Shown one piece after another: positions 22,801 to 34,860 of a stretch of DNA of 64,000 nt. A model generated the notes under the pieces. The model was not told the origin of the DNA, searched no databases, and saw nothing but the letters and a program-made list of their open reading frames with translations. Position 1 is the first letter of the stretch; every line of letters begins with the position of its first letter. The DNA is taken from assembly GCF_027942865.1 (NCBI RefSeq), contig NC_134527.1, forward strand, positions 6,426,976 to 6,490,975, given 5' to 3'. A program made the position numbers and the translations under genes. This DNA is from Odontesthes bonariensis (taxonomy: Eukaryota > Chordata > Actinopteri > Atheriniformes > Atherinopsidae).

Positions 22801-25284
22801 CCTAATTAACCACAAGCCAAAGAGAGCCCTTAGATGTGTTGTGTCTGAATAAACCTAACATCAAAACATCAAAAGTAAGCTGACAGATCCCCTACTGGTC
22901 TCCCACATATAGCATTAATTTCTAAAGATGTGCACAGCTGACACACCAAACAAACACAGGATCCGTGTTAAACATGCGTATGAGTAGTCAACAGCAACTG
23001 TTTTTTAAGCTTTAGATTGAGCCAATCTAGCTCCAGTTGGACTCTTTTTTTTTTTTTTATGATATAGGCAGCATCGACTTGTATCGTATTCTAGCATTTA
23101 GGAATATTCAAAGTTCATCTAAATGAACTAGCAACCACAGCCTTAAAATCTAAATATCTCGGGAACTGTAACAACTGGTGAGAGAATACAATAACACAGG
23201 GTGTCCAATCAGCCGTAAACAAATCAATAACTTCCACTTGACATACTGCAGCCGCTTGTTAATTTAAACTACCCAGACTCTGGAAACAGCTTGCATGCAG
23301 ACATACTCATTAAAACAGAGACGGGCACACAGCATAGATGTTGACTTTAATTTGAAACCAAGCCCCTGACGGTAAAAATAGAAATTTAAAAACTGGTCAT
23401 TACGCAGACTTTCAGTATTCTACTGTAGGGGGTAATGCAGTTTAAGTTTAGATACAAAAGCAAACCCAAAAACATGCTGAATACTTTCTTCTTTTTTTTT
23501 TTAAAGTTGTTTTTTTGCTTGAGCTCTTCTGAAAATCTTATTCCCCTCACCTAATAGGTACGGCTTTAGAATATAAATACACCTTTGTCTACTTTGACCT
23601 GAACAAGCACACACAACTCAATGATCCTCAGCTGCTCCGACTGACTGAAGAAGAGGTAGTTTGTCTGACTCAACACACGCACAGCTGCAGGCGTAAATAG
23701 AACTTGTCACATGATTAGCGGTCAACGCCTCTTCGCAGACGTAATGGGAAAAGGAGACGGTGTCTGCAGCCTGTCCCGCACCTCTGCAGAACCGGAAGTA
23801 TTCTCCCAGTCTCCTCATCTGCGGGCCCACCCATCCCCCCATCATCTCCTCACAAACACAGAGTGAGTGTGCCATTCCTACCTCACATATTTTGTCCCCT
23901 CCCCCCTTTCTCACCAGCCTCACTGCCGTGTCAGCCTTTGCTCGAGGCCGGAATGAAAACTGAAAATCTGATCCACTGTGCAGCAACTGTGGATTCATAT
24001 AACAACAAATTGAAAACTATTACAGGCCCTGTGATATGTCTACATAAAAAAAAGTCAATTTTCTATTTTATCGGTTCAAACTTGGATATCTGGGCTTTAA
24101 CAGAATGCCAGTCCTGAGTTTCCACCCCCAACCCCCTCAAAAAGAAGAGATTCCTCCCTCAGGAAAGGGGGGCTTTCTGATGACTCATTTTCTCCGTGCA
24201 TGCCACTCTCAGCCTCTTGAGGGCTGATGAGGAGCTCTGCAGCTCGATCAGGACTCATCAGATAACGCACTGCACTAACTTTTTACTGGCCACGCTGCTT
24301 CCTTAACATCTGTTGACACAATGTGGGACAAAGAGAGACAAAATGGCTGTTTATGGCTTTGTAAACAGCCCGTTTGATATACAGATGGTTATTAAAGGAT
24401 ATGAGATGGTTATATCAGGAACCATGTAGCTGAAAACAGATCTGGGAAACAACCACAGCTGAGGTGCTCTGTAACCCGTTCTCTTGCCTGAATGAATCGA
24501 ATGAAGCAAGCAACTACAAAGTGTCCAACACCGCTGCCTTGTCCTAAAAATTTAGGACACAAAGACCTCAGCTGCAGAACTTTGCCCTTGATTTAAGGGG
24601 CGTGGCTTTGTTTCTACCAGCAGGGAAACGTTGCCCATATTACAGTCAATGGTAAAAAAGCACTGTCAGTAAATATTTCCAACAGACAGATATGATTCAG
24701 GTTTTCTGTCAGTGCCTCACCCAGCAACCAGCCAAGTTACTGTCCAAAACAGACACTCCCATAAGCCGTTAGTGGTAGACTCTGGCATCCATTGTTCTCT
24801 TTGTTACCAAACTGAACAACTGCAATCAAACCAAGATATAAAAAGCTCTGTAAAGTCTTCTGGCAAAGGTTGTAATTACCTTTAGTTTGGCCAGTTATTA
24901 TTAAAGGTTCTGCTAATCAATATAAATAAGCAGTTGGTTATACTTCAAAGGAAACCATCTACGAGTGGCACAGATTTGAAACAGCAGCCTTTTTATCGAG
25001 GGCTTTCCGTACCAGCAGAAGAAGAACATTCGATGTTTCTGAGATCCTCGTGTTCCATCACATCATCTGTAGGTTACTCTTGGGACTGTTGGTGGCTCAG
25101 TGCAGAGATTGTACTAATTTAACCTGCTTGGGAGGCATGCCGGATAAGATTTTATGCCATCCACAAAGAACATCAGAACTAGAACTAAACTGCAGAGGCA
25201 AAACCCAGGTCTGCAGAGTAATATGCACCTCTCCTCTCTGTTAGCCATAGTAAAAGCAGACATATATTGGCAGAATCCAAAGAC

Positions 25285-25620
25285 ATCTTTTCACGAGGAA
25301 AAACTTCATCTCTGAAGCACAGCGGTGGAAATGTCAGGGTTTGGGAGAGCTTCACTGCCTCACAGATAGGGCAGGTTGCTGTCAATGATTCATCTTTTAG
25401 CTCTCGTTTATCTCAAATACAAGAGTGCTTAAAGATAATATTAGGCCGTTTCCACGGAGGTGTATGTTGACCTGGAAGTAGAGCCTTTAAAAGGGGGAAA
25501 TCCCATGCAAAGCCACAAAGGAGTGGCTCGGAAAAAGGAACATGGCCGTGCCAAAGTCTTGATTTAAATATTGGGTTGATATTTGAAATAGCTAACTCTT
25601 TGTTCAGCTCTGTAGGTGCC
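25285..25620 (+). mobile_element. Tc1-like transposase fragment, heavily mutated
   Basis: Plus-strand stretches such as CTGAAGCACAGCGGTGGAAA, then GTCAGGGTTTGGG and, further on, ACAAAGGAGTGGCTCGG correspond in order to the DDE region of another Tc1-like family (the KHGGGSVMVWG region and the part near the third acidic residue). A segment between them is deleted and the frame is broken. It lies inside gsn intron 1. Confidence 0.55.
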
Positions 25621-26436
25621 ATTTAAAAAAACAACCCAAACTATACTACATATCAAACTATTGACCCAACCTCCTCTCTGACACTTTTTGCTGAATTACC
25701 TTGACATTAACTAACTCTTGTGGACACAGACGACAGCATGAAGTGAAAGGTCACTTAACAGGAAATGCAAAACAACCTGCATTTAAGTTTACAACCATTA
25801 CAAGTCGTGCCGTCCTTCATTGTGTGAGGTTAGGCTGCCAAATAGGAATTACTGGATTCAGCAGTTGAAAGCGATCCAGAAATGTCTCCCGCTGTTGGGT
25901 TGCAAACACACCCCACAGTTCAGCCTTTCACAAAGTATGCCCTCCGTTGTTTGGGACTTAAAACAGTTGGTGAGCTCAGGAATGCCACAATCTCTGGGCT
26001 CAGTATCTGATACAGCTCCTTCTAACCAGCCAAGAAAAGTCTGTGCATGTCTTAACACCGTCTGACGTATTCACGTCACGGTGGACGTAACAATCAGCCC
26101 CTTATAGGGTGTTGGGCTCCTAAACTTCCTCAAAACAGTCTGTTATTTGCGCATCTCCATAGCTACACAGATGTTTTCCAAATACTGTGAGGGATTTGCA
26201 TCTGCAGAGGAGAAGCTGTTGAACCGAGCTCCTCACACAGGATACTGCACTGCATGAAACTGCACAATGAATGCTTTTGTGGTTTTGTGTTTCAAAGACA
26301 GAACTCGGCTCGTGCTGCAACGGAAGATGTGAACACGTCTGTGGTGACAGTGAAGTCACACGGAGTTTTTTTAAGCCAGTGTTTCTGCAGACTGCCCATA
26401 AATGGTAGCTAAATCTCTAAATGGTTCCACGTAAAA

Positions 26437-27030
26437 GAATCAGAATCCTGTTTATTGGGCAAGTACGTTAACACACACACAAGGAATTTAGTTCCAGCTG
26501 TTGGTGGAAAATACAGTAAAGCAATAATACACAACAATATACACAATAGTATGTGTTTGTGAGGGTGGTGGCGTGGGGGAAAGAACTGTTCCTGTACTAA
26601 TTGGTTCTGACTGTCTCCAGGGTGTGAGGGGTGAGAGATGATTGTTCCTGCTTGTTTCCTCGATCATGATGTGCACAAGGAAGCAGCTCTTTCAGTCCAA
26701 TGCAGTCTGTTTCTGCCCGTTTGCTTTGTCTGCACCAGCTGCTCCTGGGGGAGACTGTACCAAAGCACATCCTCTGCGGGGCTTTTTTTTTTTTTAGGAT
26801 GGGGGAGATGTTGCTGCCCCGCTCCAGGGTCTAACAACAGGGTTGACACAGGGCTGCCTGATATTATGAAGGGAAGAAGTGGTGAGGGGGGAGTTTCTTC
26901 AAGTCTGCAGTTTGTTCAGCTCCAGGTTGTTCTGCCTGGCTGCACCACAGAACCAGCCTCTCAGCCTCTGACTCTGGTGTCTTCTGCTAACTTCAGGAGT
27001 TTAACAGTTGGGTCCATAGAGGATGCACTG
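26437..27030 (-). mobile_element. LINE 3'-half fragment (L2/Rex-like), antisense
   Basis: Starts with AGAATCAGAATCCTG and TTTATTGGGCAAGT, the reverse of a LINE tail. Near 26968-27010 the minus strand reads DPTVKLLKLAEDT, which fits the reverse-transcriptase FADD box of this LINE class with F-A-D-D mutated to L-A-E-D. The part between contains the usual antisense 3'-end sequence (AAGAACTGTTCCTG). There are many stops, so it is a dead copy. It lies in gsn intron 1 just before exon 1. Confidence 0.6.
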
Positions 27031-27284
27031 TAAAAGCTGCCCTGAGATGTTTTTTTTTATTTTATTTTCCAGAGAACGCAGAAAGAACAGGTTCGGTGTA
27101 AAACTAAAAACACTGCGTCATATTGTGCCAGCACGTTATTCCAGTCTGAGCCACAGACGGCAGGTCTGGACCAACGGGCGTTAAATAACGCATTAGCCTA
27201 GATTTTATTTTAGTTCCGCAATCTCCGGGCATCACTGTTACATTGAATACAGAAGGGGTAAAAAAAACCTACAGCCGGTCTTAC

Positions 27285-27400
27285 CTGAATGAGGAGGTCG
27301 TGAGACGGACGGGTGGACGGGTCTGGACCTGAGTGAGCCGCGGAGAGCGTTTCCAAGCTGCAGCGGGAGCGGAGAGGCGGAGAGTCGGCAGCGCAGCAGA
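27285..27400 (-). promoter_or_regulatory. gsn: Inferred non-coding first exon and promoter of gsn
   Basis: On the minus strand a splice donor (CATTCAG followed by GTAAGA, at 27285/27284) ends a GC-rich segment with many CpGs, beginning near 27400. No ATG in it leads into the gelsolin frame, so it would be 5' UTR that splices to the exon starting at 19850. The region 27300-27480 is the only CpG-rich island upstream of gsn. The upstream limit and the start site are guesses. Confidence 0.5.
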
Positions 27401-27755
27401 GCTCAGAGCCGCTGTTTATGCCTGTGGGCCGCGGCGGGACACTCCCTGTTACACCCCCCCGGCCTGCGGAGGGACGGCCAACTCCATTAGTCTCTGTTTC
27501 TATCTATCACTCCAACATGCACCACTTTACTGAAAAAACTGTTAGCAACGAGTACAAAACTATGATTTTTTTTCATTTTATATTACAGTAGCTGGAAATG
27601 TTATCTCAGCCACGATGCAAAGTCCACATTTAGGAGATAGGAAGGTTGCTCGTTGCCTGGTTGTGGTGCAAGAATATACCGCAGAATACACATGAAAGTG
27701 CTGACTGCACATGGAGCATGCAAAGACTGACTCAACACAGTCAAACAATACTGTA

Positions 27756-27845
27756 ATAATAATAATAGTTTTTATATAGCGCTTTTCCGAATGCTCAAAG
27801 ACGCTTTACATAAGGAACAAACAGAAAGCAGAGACAAAACGAGAC
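27756..27845 (-). mobile_element. LINE 3'-end fragment, antisense
   Basis: An AATAATAATAAT run followed by TTTTTATATAGCGCTTTTC and an AAAGACGCTTTACA motif, the reverse of a common fish LINE terminus. Too short to classify further. Confidence 0.5.
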
Positions 27846-27953
27846 ATTATAAACAAAAAGACAACAGAACAAAATAAAATAAAAAACAGAATACACTGTT
27901 AATGACATTATAGGCACAAAGGACATGCAGAAGCCATGCAGGGATACTTGGCT

Positions 27954-28246
27954 GCACTCTCAGAAATAGGGGTACAGTACGAGTCCTTTTTTGTCCCCTG
28001 AGGCTTTTTGAGGGTCCTAAAGGTACATATGTACCTTTTTTTTCTACATGCTGGGGTACAATAGACATTCTGTGTTAGGCCACTTCAGTATAAGGGTACA
28101 AAATTGCCACCAGAGGTACAAGATTGGTCTCTGTAAGGTACAAACCACAAGGGTACAAAACTAAACCTTCTAAGGGTACTGCCCCAGTGACAAAGCCATC
28201 GTATCCCTAAAGGTACAATTCTGTTCTTTATTTTCTGAGAGTGTGC
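27954..28246. mobile_element. Short inverted-repeat element with repeated GGTAC motifs
   Basis: The left end, GCACTCTCAGAAATA, is mirrored on the right by TATTTTCTGAGAGTGTGC. The interior has about nine copies of (A/G)GGTAC(A/T), mostly as AAGGTACAA or GGGTACAA. No coding potential and no clear target duplication, so the superfamily is unassigned. It is non-autonomous by size. Confidence 0.65.
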
Positions 28247-28949
28247 TTACTGAATGCAGAGCTCTTGTTTGGGGTTATTTTTCTCCCATGTGCACTCCTA
28301 CGGTCCATCACAGGCATGAGCAGTCTGTGTTTTTTGTTTTCGAGAAGGCCATACTGACTAATTAAGTAATCAGCGGGCCACACATTGGGAATGAACTGAA
28401 ACACGGCCACAGCACACTGGCAGACCTTATGATATAATTGAAACAAAAGGCATTTTCTTCTTCTTTTCAGTCATGACAAGTTTGAAGAACAGTAGTTCTC
28501 TTGCTGTTGTACTCCTGAAAGCAACATTCTCCTCACATATCTAACATAGCACCTTTGAACTGTCCCTTGTGACAAACTACTCACATGTCTGCTCTTGGTT
28601 GCTTTTCTTTTTTCTGAAGCATCCATCCTACGATATGTTCTGTCATTACGCCTCCATGACAGCTCGAGGCCTACTTTAGTCCAGTCTAAATCCAGAGAGC
28701 TCTCTCTGCTAAAATCAGGAAAAACACACAACAGACTGTTTTCATTCAACTCAAGATTCACTGATGGAATACAGATTTTTTTCATGTGATGATGTCTATG
28801 CAGCCTCTGGTTCCCGAGCTGTATTTTGCCCATATATGGTCTATACTAAGGAGTCCTTACACTCTGGGGTTCCAACTGTTAATCCGCTTTTTGTAAGATC
28901 ATCCAGACAATCAGTAGGCCTAGGGCTCCACAAAGTTCAACATACGCAT

Positions 28950-29120
28950 GGGAATCTGTGCTCATTACTCCTGTCCTGAAGTCGCTTCAGTGGCTCCTTG
29001 TTCCATTCACTTCAAAATCCTCCTGATGGACCATAAAGCTCTTCGAGATTTGGTGCATCTCTTTCTCTCTCTCACTGTCTATAAACCGATGAGATGTCTC
29101 AGCTCATCAAGTGAAGGTCT
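28950..29120 (+). mobile_element. L2-like LINE ORF2 C-terminal fragment
   Basis: The plus strand encodes HFKILLMDHKALRDL and then VYKPMRCLSSSSEGL. These match the layout of the C-terminal part of L2-like LINE proteins (HFKILLL...KAL..., later ...PSRSLRSS...). The HWLP motif just before is degraded and the frame is broken. An isolated relic in the intergenic region. Confidence 0.5.
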
Positions 29121-31930
29121 TTGCCAGAATTAGATCCAACTTTACTTTCAAGGACAATTTTTTTTTATTCTCCCAGGCTTATAATCAATAAATATGTGTG
29201 TGTTGGAGTCTGTCTGTGTGTGTGTGCCTTTGAGTGTGAGCTTGTATGCTGCATCTGCCTATAGTTGTGAGGCATGAATGCTATACTACTGACTTAGCTA
29301 CATGGAATTTAAACTTTTATTGTTTGATATGCTGTATTTCACTTGTTCTGTTACTTACCATAACTAGTATTCTGTTTGTTTGTACGTCTGTGTTTGTGTA
29401 TTTTAGTAGATGTTCATATGTGTATTTATGAATATATAAACAGTAAATATACATGTTTTGCATATTTTCACGTTTCTCTTTTCTGTTCAAAACACACTGA
29501 GATGATCCAGAAACTGCCATTGCTTGTTTTATAGAGTGACATTTCAACGTATGTTCTTGCAAATGACGACATCTTCCCACAGAACCCTAGATTTGTGCCT
29601 GGCATGTAATTTCCAACGTCTACATAAGTGATTAGCAAAGCTGTAGAGAGAGAGAAAATTTTTTTTTTTCCAATGTATTGAATCTCCGAGAGGAGATTTA
29701 TATATTATATATAAATATATATATAATATATATATATACAGAGTTAGAAATGGTTCCACCTTGTTATAATCAGCGATTTTGTGTGCTTAGAAAGTATAAA
29801 TCTCACAAAGATTCTATATTTCATTCAGCTTCCATCCATACCATGGCTCAGTGACCTGGAGTAAACTGGTTTTGCATGGATTGCAAAGCTGTCAACATGT
29901 TGCAATTGTCAAAAAACTGCTTTTTCATAATCAAAGTTGATAAATGCTGATATTAGGACGCAGAGAAAGTAATAACCAGGTGGCGATTCAATTCAAATCA
30001 ACTTGCAAGTCTTCAAAGCTTGCTTGCCCTCTAGTGGTCACAGTGACACACTGCAGGTTTGTTTTTATCCATCCACACAAAGCCAGCATACTTAGATAAA
30101 AGTGATACAGTTGACTGAGCAACAACAGAACATTTAAGACGAGTGATGTGATTTTATCTCCTTTCCCCTATTTGTATAGATAGGTTGAAAACAACACCTG
30201 GTAAGATTATGTATTTATCACTCTTGAAGGATCTTCATTAAGCTGTTTAATTTAGTTTAGAAAAAGTTCTTCTTATTATCATTATTATTGTTATTATGGT
30301 TAATGTTGTTACTGTTATTATCATTATTATTGTTATTGACATTATCATTACTAAACATTGTCATGGACCATTTTTTTTAATTTTCTAACATGAATCTTCA
30401 TTTATATTGAAATCAAGACAGTTGTGGCAAGATTCATTATCGTCCTGAAAAATGACCTCAGTATCACCACATCTGAATCTTTTGATTTACATTTTGGACA
30501 CTTTTCTTCTTCCTTCCATCTGTGCCTGTGCTATCTCCCCTGGTCCTTTATCTGGCATCAACCCCACATCATGGATGAATGAGGAAATGTGCTTGTTTTC
30601 TTCAAGCATTTGTTTTTATATGATTCATTGGACCTACACCCAACAGAAGTTGCATCACCATCACCATCACCCACATGATTTCTGCTCTTTAGCCCTCTGT
30701 AACCTTGTTTTGTTGTTGGTGCTTTACGTTTGGCTGTTTTAAGGATATGAATCCCATCCATTCAGCTGGGTTTTGTTGCAGTTTGGTCAGAAACGCTGAC
30801 ACTGACTCCTTTTGCTGCGCATTTTTCATTTACAAAGTGTATTGCTTTGACACTTCGGCATCTTCCTTGGTCGAACTGTATGTTTCCCTTTTACATTTTT
30901 CCCATTTTGTTCATACCAGCTCCACATTTTTGACATAGCTGACAGTTAACCCTCTTTAACTGCATTGTACAGGCTAAATTCAACCTAAAATGTGATCCCA
31001 AATGTTTTTTTCATCTTAGTGATCTGAAAACTGTTTTATTTAATGTGTAATACATGTTTTAAAAAGCCAGAATATTCGTCTATGAAACAAAGGTTTTGTG
31101 CCACATCTGTGATAGTTTTGTTCCAATGAAAGAAACCAGGTAAATGAACATCCTCCAAGAAAAGCGATGCCATATTCTTTGCCAGGGGTTGCATAAGGTA
31201 GAATAATGAGCATATGTACAGACAGAAGTCATTTTTTACCACACAGAAAGACACTCAAGAAGCTTAAAAATGCATGAATACAATATGCAAAGGTGACCAA
31301 AGCAGTGTGCTATCTATATGAACACATAAGATCATGTTTAACAACTCGGTGCAACGTATTTATGGAATTTGCATGTTGATTTCAATGGATACTGTCTGCT
31401 GTATTGTTCTCATTATTGTCTCCCACAGTCTAAAAGCTGTAATTCCTGCACACGTTGGAGAGATCCAGTTGTAGATGAAAACATTCAAACAAGAAAGTCT
31501 TGTTTTTGTGCCTTGCAGCTTGAGGCAGGAACGCGTGCCACCGTCAGCCTGGAACAAAGGAAGTTGTGCAATCCTTAACTGACAGAGCTGATCACTTAAG
31601 ATGCCCTCTGTGGATGTCGTGGTAGAACTAAAAGGATCAGCTCAACCAAATCAGAGCAAGTGTTTCAAAGTGTTGCAGCCTTTTGGGGTACACTGACATT
31701 TTTTTCTTGTTTTTCTTGTTTTTTTTTTTTGTATTTTTTTGTACATATCATCTCCTGAAGGGATTTGTTTCTTTAAAGAATGGTTCCCGATGACTTTGAT
31801 TTTAAGTTTAAGTTACATTTCTTCTATTACCACCAGCAGCACACAACTTTGTCGTCTTTATTATGAAATAACTTATTATCTTCTCAATGGTTTAGAATAG
31901 AATATAGAATTTGCACAGACATTAATGGGC
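29121..31930. other. Intergenic, no gene seen
   Basis: Contains a TG-rich stretch at about 29196-29225, an AT dinucleotide microsatellite at about 29699-29741 and ATT-rich simple sequence at about 30270-30350. The open frames here (for example 30452-30742) have no recognisable domain. Nothing supports a gene. Confidence 0.5.
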
Positions 31931-31934
31931 TGGA

Positions 31935-32515
31935 TCCTCCTGGTATTGATGACCCATAAAAATGTAATATGTCTGCTGTGTTTGGGGTCATTGTCCTGTT
32001 GGATGAGCCAGTTTAAGCCAAGCTTCAGCTGTCACTGACTTCAGAATACTTTGGTATACAGAGAAGTTAATGGTGGACTCCTTGACTGCACGGTGTTTCA
32101 GAGGTATGAGGTGTTTGTGTTTGTCTGTGCATTGTAACCAAACATCTCCACTTTGGTCTGGTCTGTCCAGAGGAAAATGTTCCAGAAGTCTCAAACCTTA
32201 AGCTGTGCTGCCATGTTCTTTTTAGAGAGAAGAGGCTTTCTCCTGCAACCTTTCCAAGCAAGCCGTACTTGTTCAGCCTTTTTCTAATCACACTGTCATG
32301 AAGTTTAACATTTAACATGCTAACTGAGACCAGTGCAGTCTTAGAGCACTTGTTTTTTTTTTTTTGTAGTTTCTCTGAGGATTAGACAATCTGATCTTGG
32401 GGGAACTTGCTGGGACGTCCACTCCTGTAAAGACTGATAACTGTCTTCAATGTTTTCCACTTGTGAATAATCGTTCTCACCGTAGATTGACAAACTCCAT
32501 TTTGTCCGTAAATAA
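31935..32515 (-). mobile_element. Degraded Tc1-like transposon, antisense
   Basis: The minus strand encodes QQDNDPKH at 32002-31979, the Tc1 box around the second catalytic aspartate. Further upstream on that strand is sequence fitting the earlier part of a Tc1-like transposase, including a FRKRLNKYGLLGK-like helix-turn-helix region near 32220-32290. Several stops and frameshifts interrupt it. No terminal repeats were identified. Confidence 0.65.
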
Positions 32516-32547
32516 TAATAATAATTACCAAATAATAGTGATACTAA

Positions 32548-34860
32548 CGATTCAATTCAATTCAATTCATTTTTATTTATATAGCGCCAAATACAACAAA
32601 TGTCATCTCAAGGCACTTAGATAGTAAGTCCAATTCAAGCCAATTGGAATTCAATTAATTAATAATAATCATAATTCATAAAATAATCCAATTCGTTCAT
32701 ATAGAGCCAATTCAAAAACAATTTCCTAGCTAAAAAAACCAACAGATTGCACTGAAAACTTTTTGTTTTTCGGTCCAATCTCCCGGCCTGAGCGTGCCTG
32801 AGGCGACTGTGGAGAGAAACGACTCCCTTTTAACAGGAAGAAACCTCTGGCAGAACCAGAACCAGGAAGGGTGGCCATCCGCCTCGACCAGCTGGGGTTT
32901 GAGAAGACAGAAAGGGGGGGAGGGGGCTGCCGCGGCGGCGGCACTGTAACACCATTCAAAGGATATCTGTTGGAACAGGGAAACACGAGTTAATGACCAA
33001 AATAATATCACATATACATAAAGAGAGTAAAGTGAGGAAAGGTGTGACAGATGAGGCCCCCCAGCAGTCTAGGCCTATGGCAGCTTAACTATGGGATGTT
33101 TCAGGATCACCTGAGCCATCCCTAACTATAAGCTTTATCAAAAAGGAAAGTTTTAAGCCTGGTCTTAAAAGTGGAAAGGGTGTCTGCTTCCCGGACATTT
33201 ACTGGCAGCTTTTTCCACAATAGAGGGGCCTGATAACTGAAGGCTCTGCCTCCCATTCTACTTTTAGAAACTCTGGGAACCTCAAGTAAACCTGCAGTTT
33301 GGGAACGAAGTGCTCTGTTAGGAAAATATCTTATAATGAGATCTTTAAGATAAGATGGAGCTCGGTCATTAAGAGCTTTATATGTAAGGAGAAGAATCTT
33401 AAATTCTATTCTGAATTTAACAGGGAGCCAATGAAGAGAAGCTAAAACTGGAGAAATATGATCTCTCCTGTTAGTTCTCGTCAAAACTCTGGCTGCAGCA
33501 TTTTGGATCAACTGAAGGCTTTTCAGAGAATATGTGGGACAGCCCAATAATAAAGAATTACAGTAGTCCAATCTTGAAGTAACAAATGCATGAATTAGTT
33601 TTTCTGCATCACTCTGAGACAAGATGTTCCTGATTTTAACAATATTACGAAGATGAAAGAAGGCAGTCCTAGAAACCTGTTTTATATGCGAGTCAAATGA
33701 TAAGTTCTGGTCAAAAATAACTCCAAGGTTCCTCACTGTAGAACTAGAAGCCAAGGAAATACCATCTAGAGTAACTATATAGCTAGACAATTTCTCCCTG
33801 AAACGCTCAGGTCCAAAGATAACGACTTCAGTTTTGTCTGAATTTAGCAGCAGACAGTTCTGAGTCATCCAGGTCTTTATGTCTTTAAGACATGCTTGTA
33901 GTCTGACCATCCTATTGGGTTCATCTGGTTTTATAGATAAGTACAGCTGAGTATCATCAGCATAGCAATGGAAATTTATGCCATGCTGTCTAATAATGTT
34001 ACCTAATGGAAGCATGTATAAAGTAAAAAGAATCGGTCCAAGCACAGAACCCTGGGGAACTCCATGACTTACTCTGGTGTGTGAGGAAGATTCTTCATTT
34101 ACAAGAACAAACTGAAATCTATCAGATAAATATGACTTAAACCAGCCTAATGCAGTTCCTTTAATCCCAATAACATGTTCAAGTCTGTGTAATAAGATAC
34201 TGTGATCGACCGTATCAAATGCAGCACTGAGATCCAACAGGACAAGCCCAGACACAAGTCCGATATCATACGAGATCATTGGTAACTTTCAGCAGTGCAG
34301 TTTCTGTGCTATGATGCACTCTGAATCCTGACTGAAACTCTTCAAACAGATTATTTCTGTGTAAATGATCACAAAGCTGAGCTGCAACTATTTTTTCAAG
34401 AACTTTAGACATAAAAGGGAGATTAGATATAGGTCTATAATGAGCCAACACTTCTGAATCAAGAGTAGGTTTTTTAAGTAAAGGTTTAATTACAGCAACC
34501 TTAAAAGTCTGAGGTACATATCCTGTCAACAAAGACAGATTGATCAAATCCAATATGGAAGTGTCAATTAATGGGAAAACCTCCTTGAACAGTCTGGTTG
34601 GGATTGGGTCTAAAACACAAGTTGATGGTTTAGAAGAGACTATTGCTGTTGTTAGTTCAGAGAGATCAACTGGGCAGAAGCCGTCTAAATACAAATCAGG
34701 TTCTAAAGATACTTCTAAAGCTGCTGTACTTGATGATACATCACTGATAATAGTGGGAAGGACTCCATCAATCTTCTCTCTGATAGAAACAATTTTATTA
34801 ATAAAGAAGCTCATGAAATCAGCTTGATATCTGTTCATAAGTAAAACCATGCATTCCACA
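32548..34860 (-). mobile_element. L2-like LINE, 5'-truncated, reverse transcriptase largely readable
   Basis: Minus-strand non-LTR retrotransposon. The 3' end (32548-33120) has the ATTCA tandem tail, a TTTATTTATATAGCGCCAAA motif and the well-known antisense 3' UTR block with CCCTTTTAACAGGAAG. The RT is read in two overlapping frames. 34859-34266 holds the fingers region (IKPLLKKPTLDSE, HYRPISNLPFMSKVLEK, FQSGFRVHHSTETALLK). 34279-33122 holds the palm with LLDLSAAFDTVDH, the HGVPQGSVLGPILFTLYM box and the catalytic YADD, then the C-terminal HWLPVKFRIEFKILLLTYKAL. A small deletion near 34270 separates the frames. The endonuclease and ORF1 are missing, so it is a dead but fairly young-looking 5'-truncated copy. 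Confidence 0.88.

Larger units (their letters stand above)
19851..27284 (-). other. gsn: gsn intron 1 (7.4 kb)
   Basis: Separates the inferred non-coding first exon from the exon carrying the ATG. Apart from the Tc1 fragment (25285-25620) and the LINE fragment (26437-27030) it is AT-rich, with poly-T runs at about 21245-21261 and 23044-23060. No alternative exon encoding a signal peptide (plasma isoform) was recognised, but a short one could be missed by eye. Confidence 0.5.

Noticed and set aside
29699-29741. AT-rich tract as an origin or regulatory site
   Set aside because: Plain TA dinucleotide microsatellite.
30452-30742. 96-codon open frame in the intergenic region
   Set aside because: Low-complexity, His-run from a CAT repeat, no domain or gene context.
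33122-34279. Reverse transcriptase as a retron, DGR or other novel defence system
   Set aside because: The RT has the L2-like LINE order of motifs, a LINE 3' UTR and a tandem tail; it is an ordinary 5'-truncated retrotransposon.
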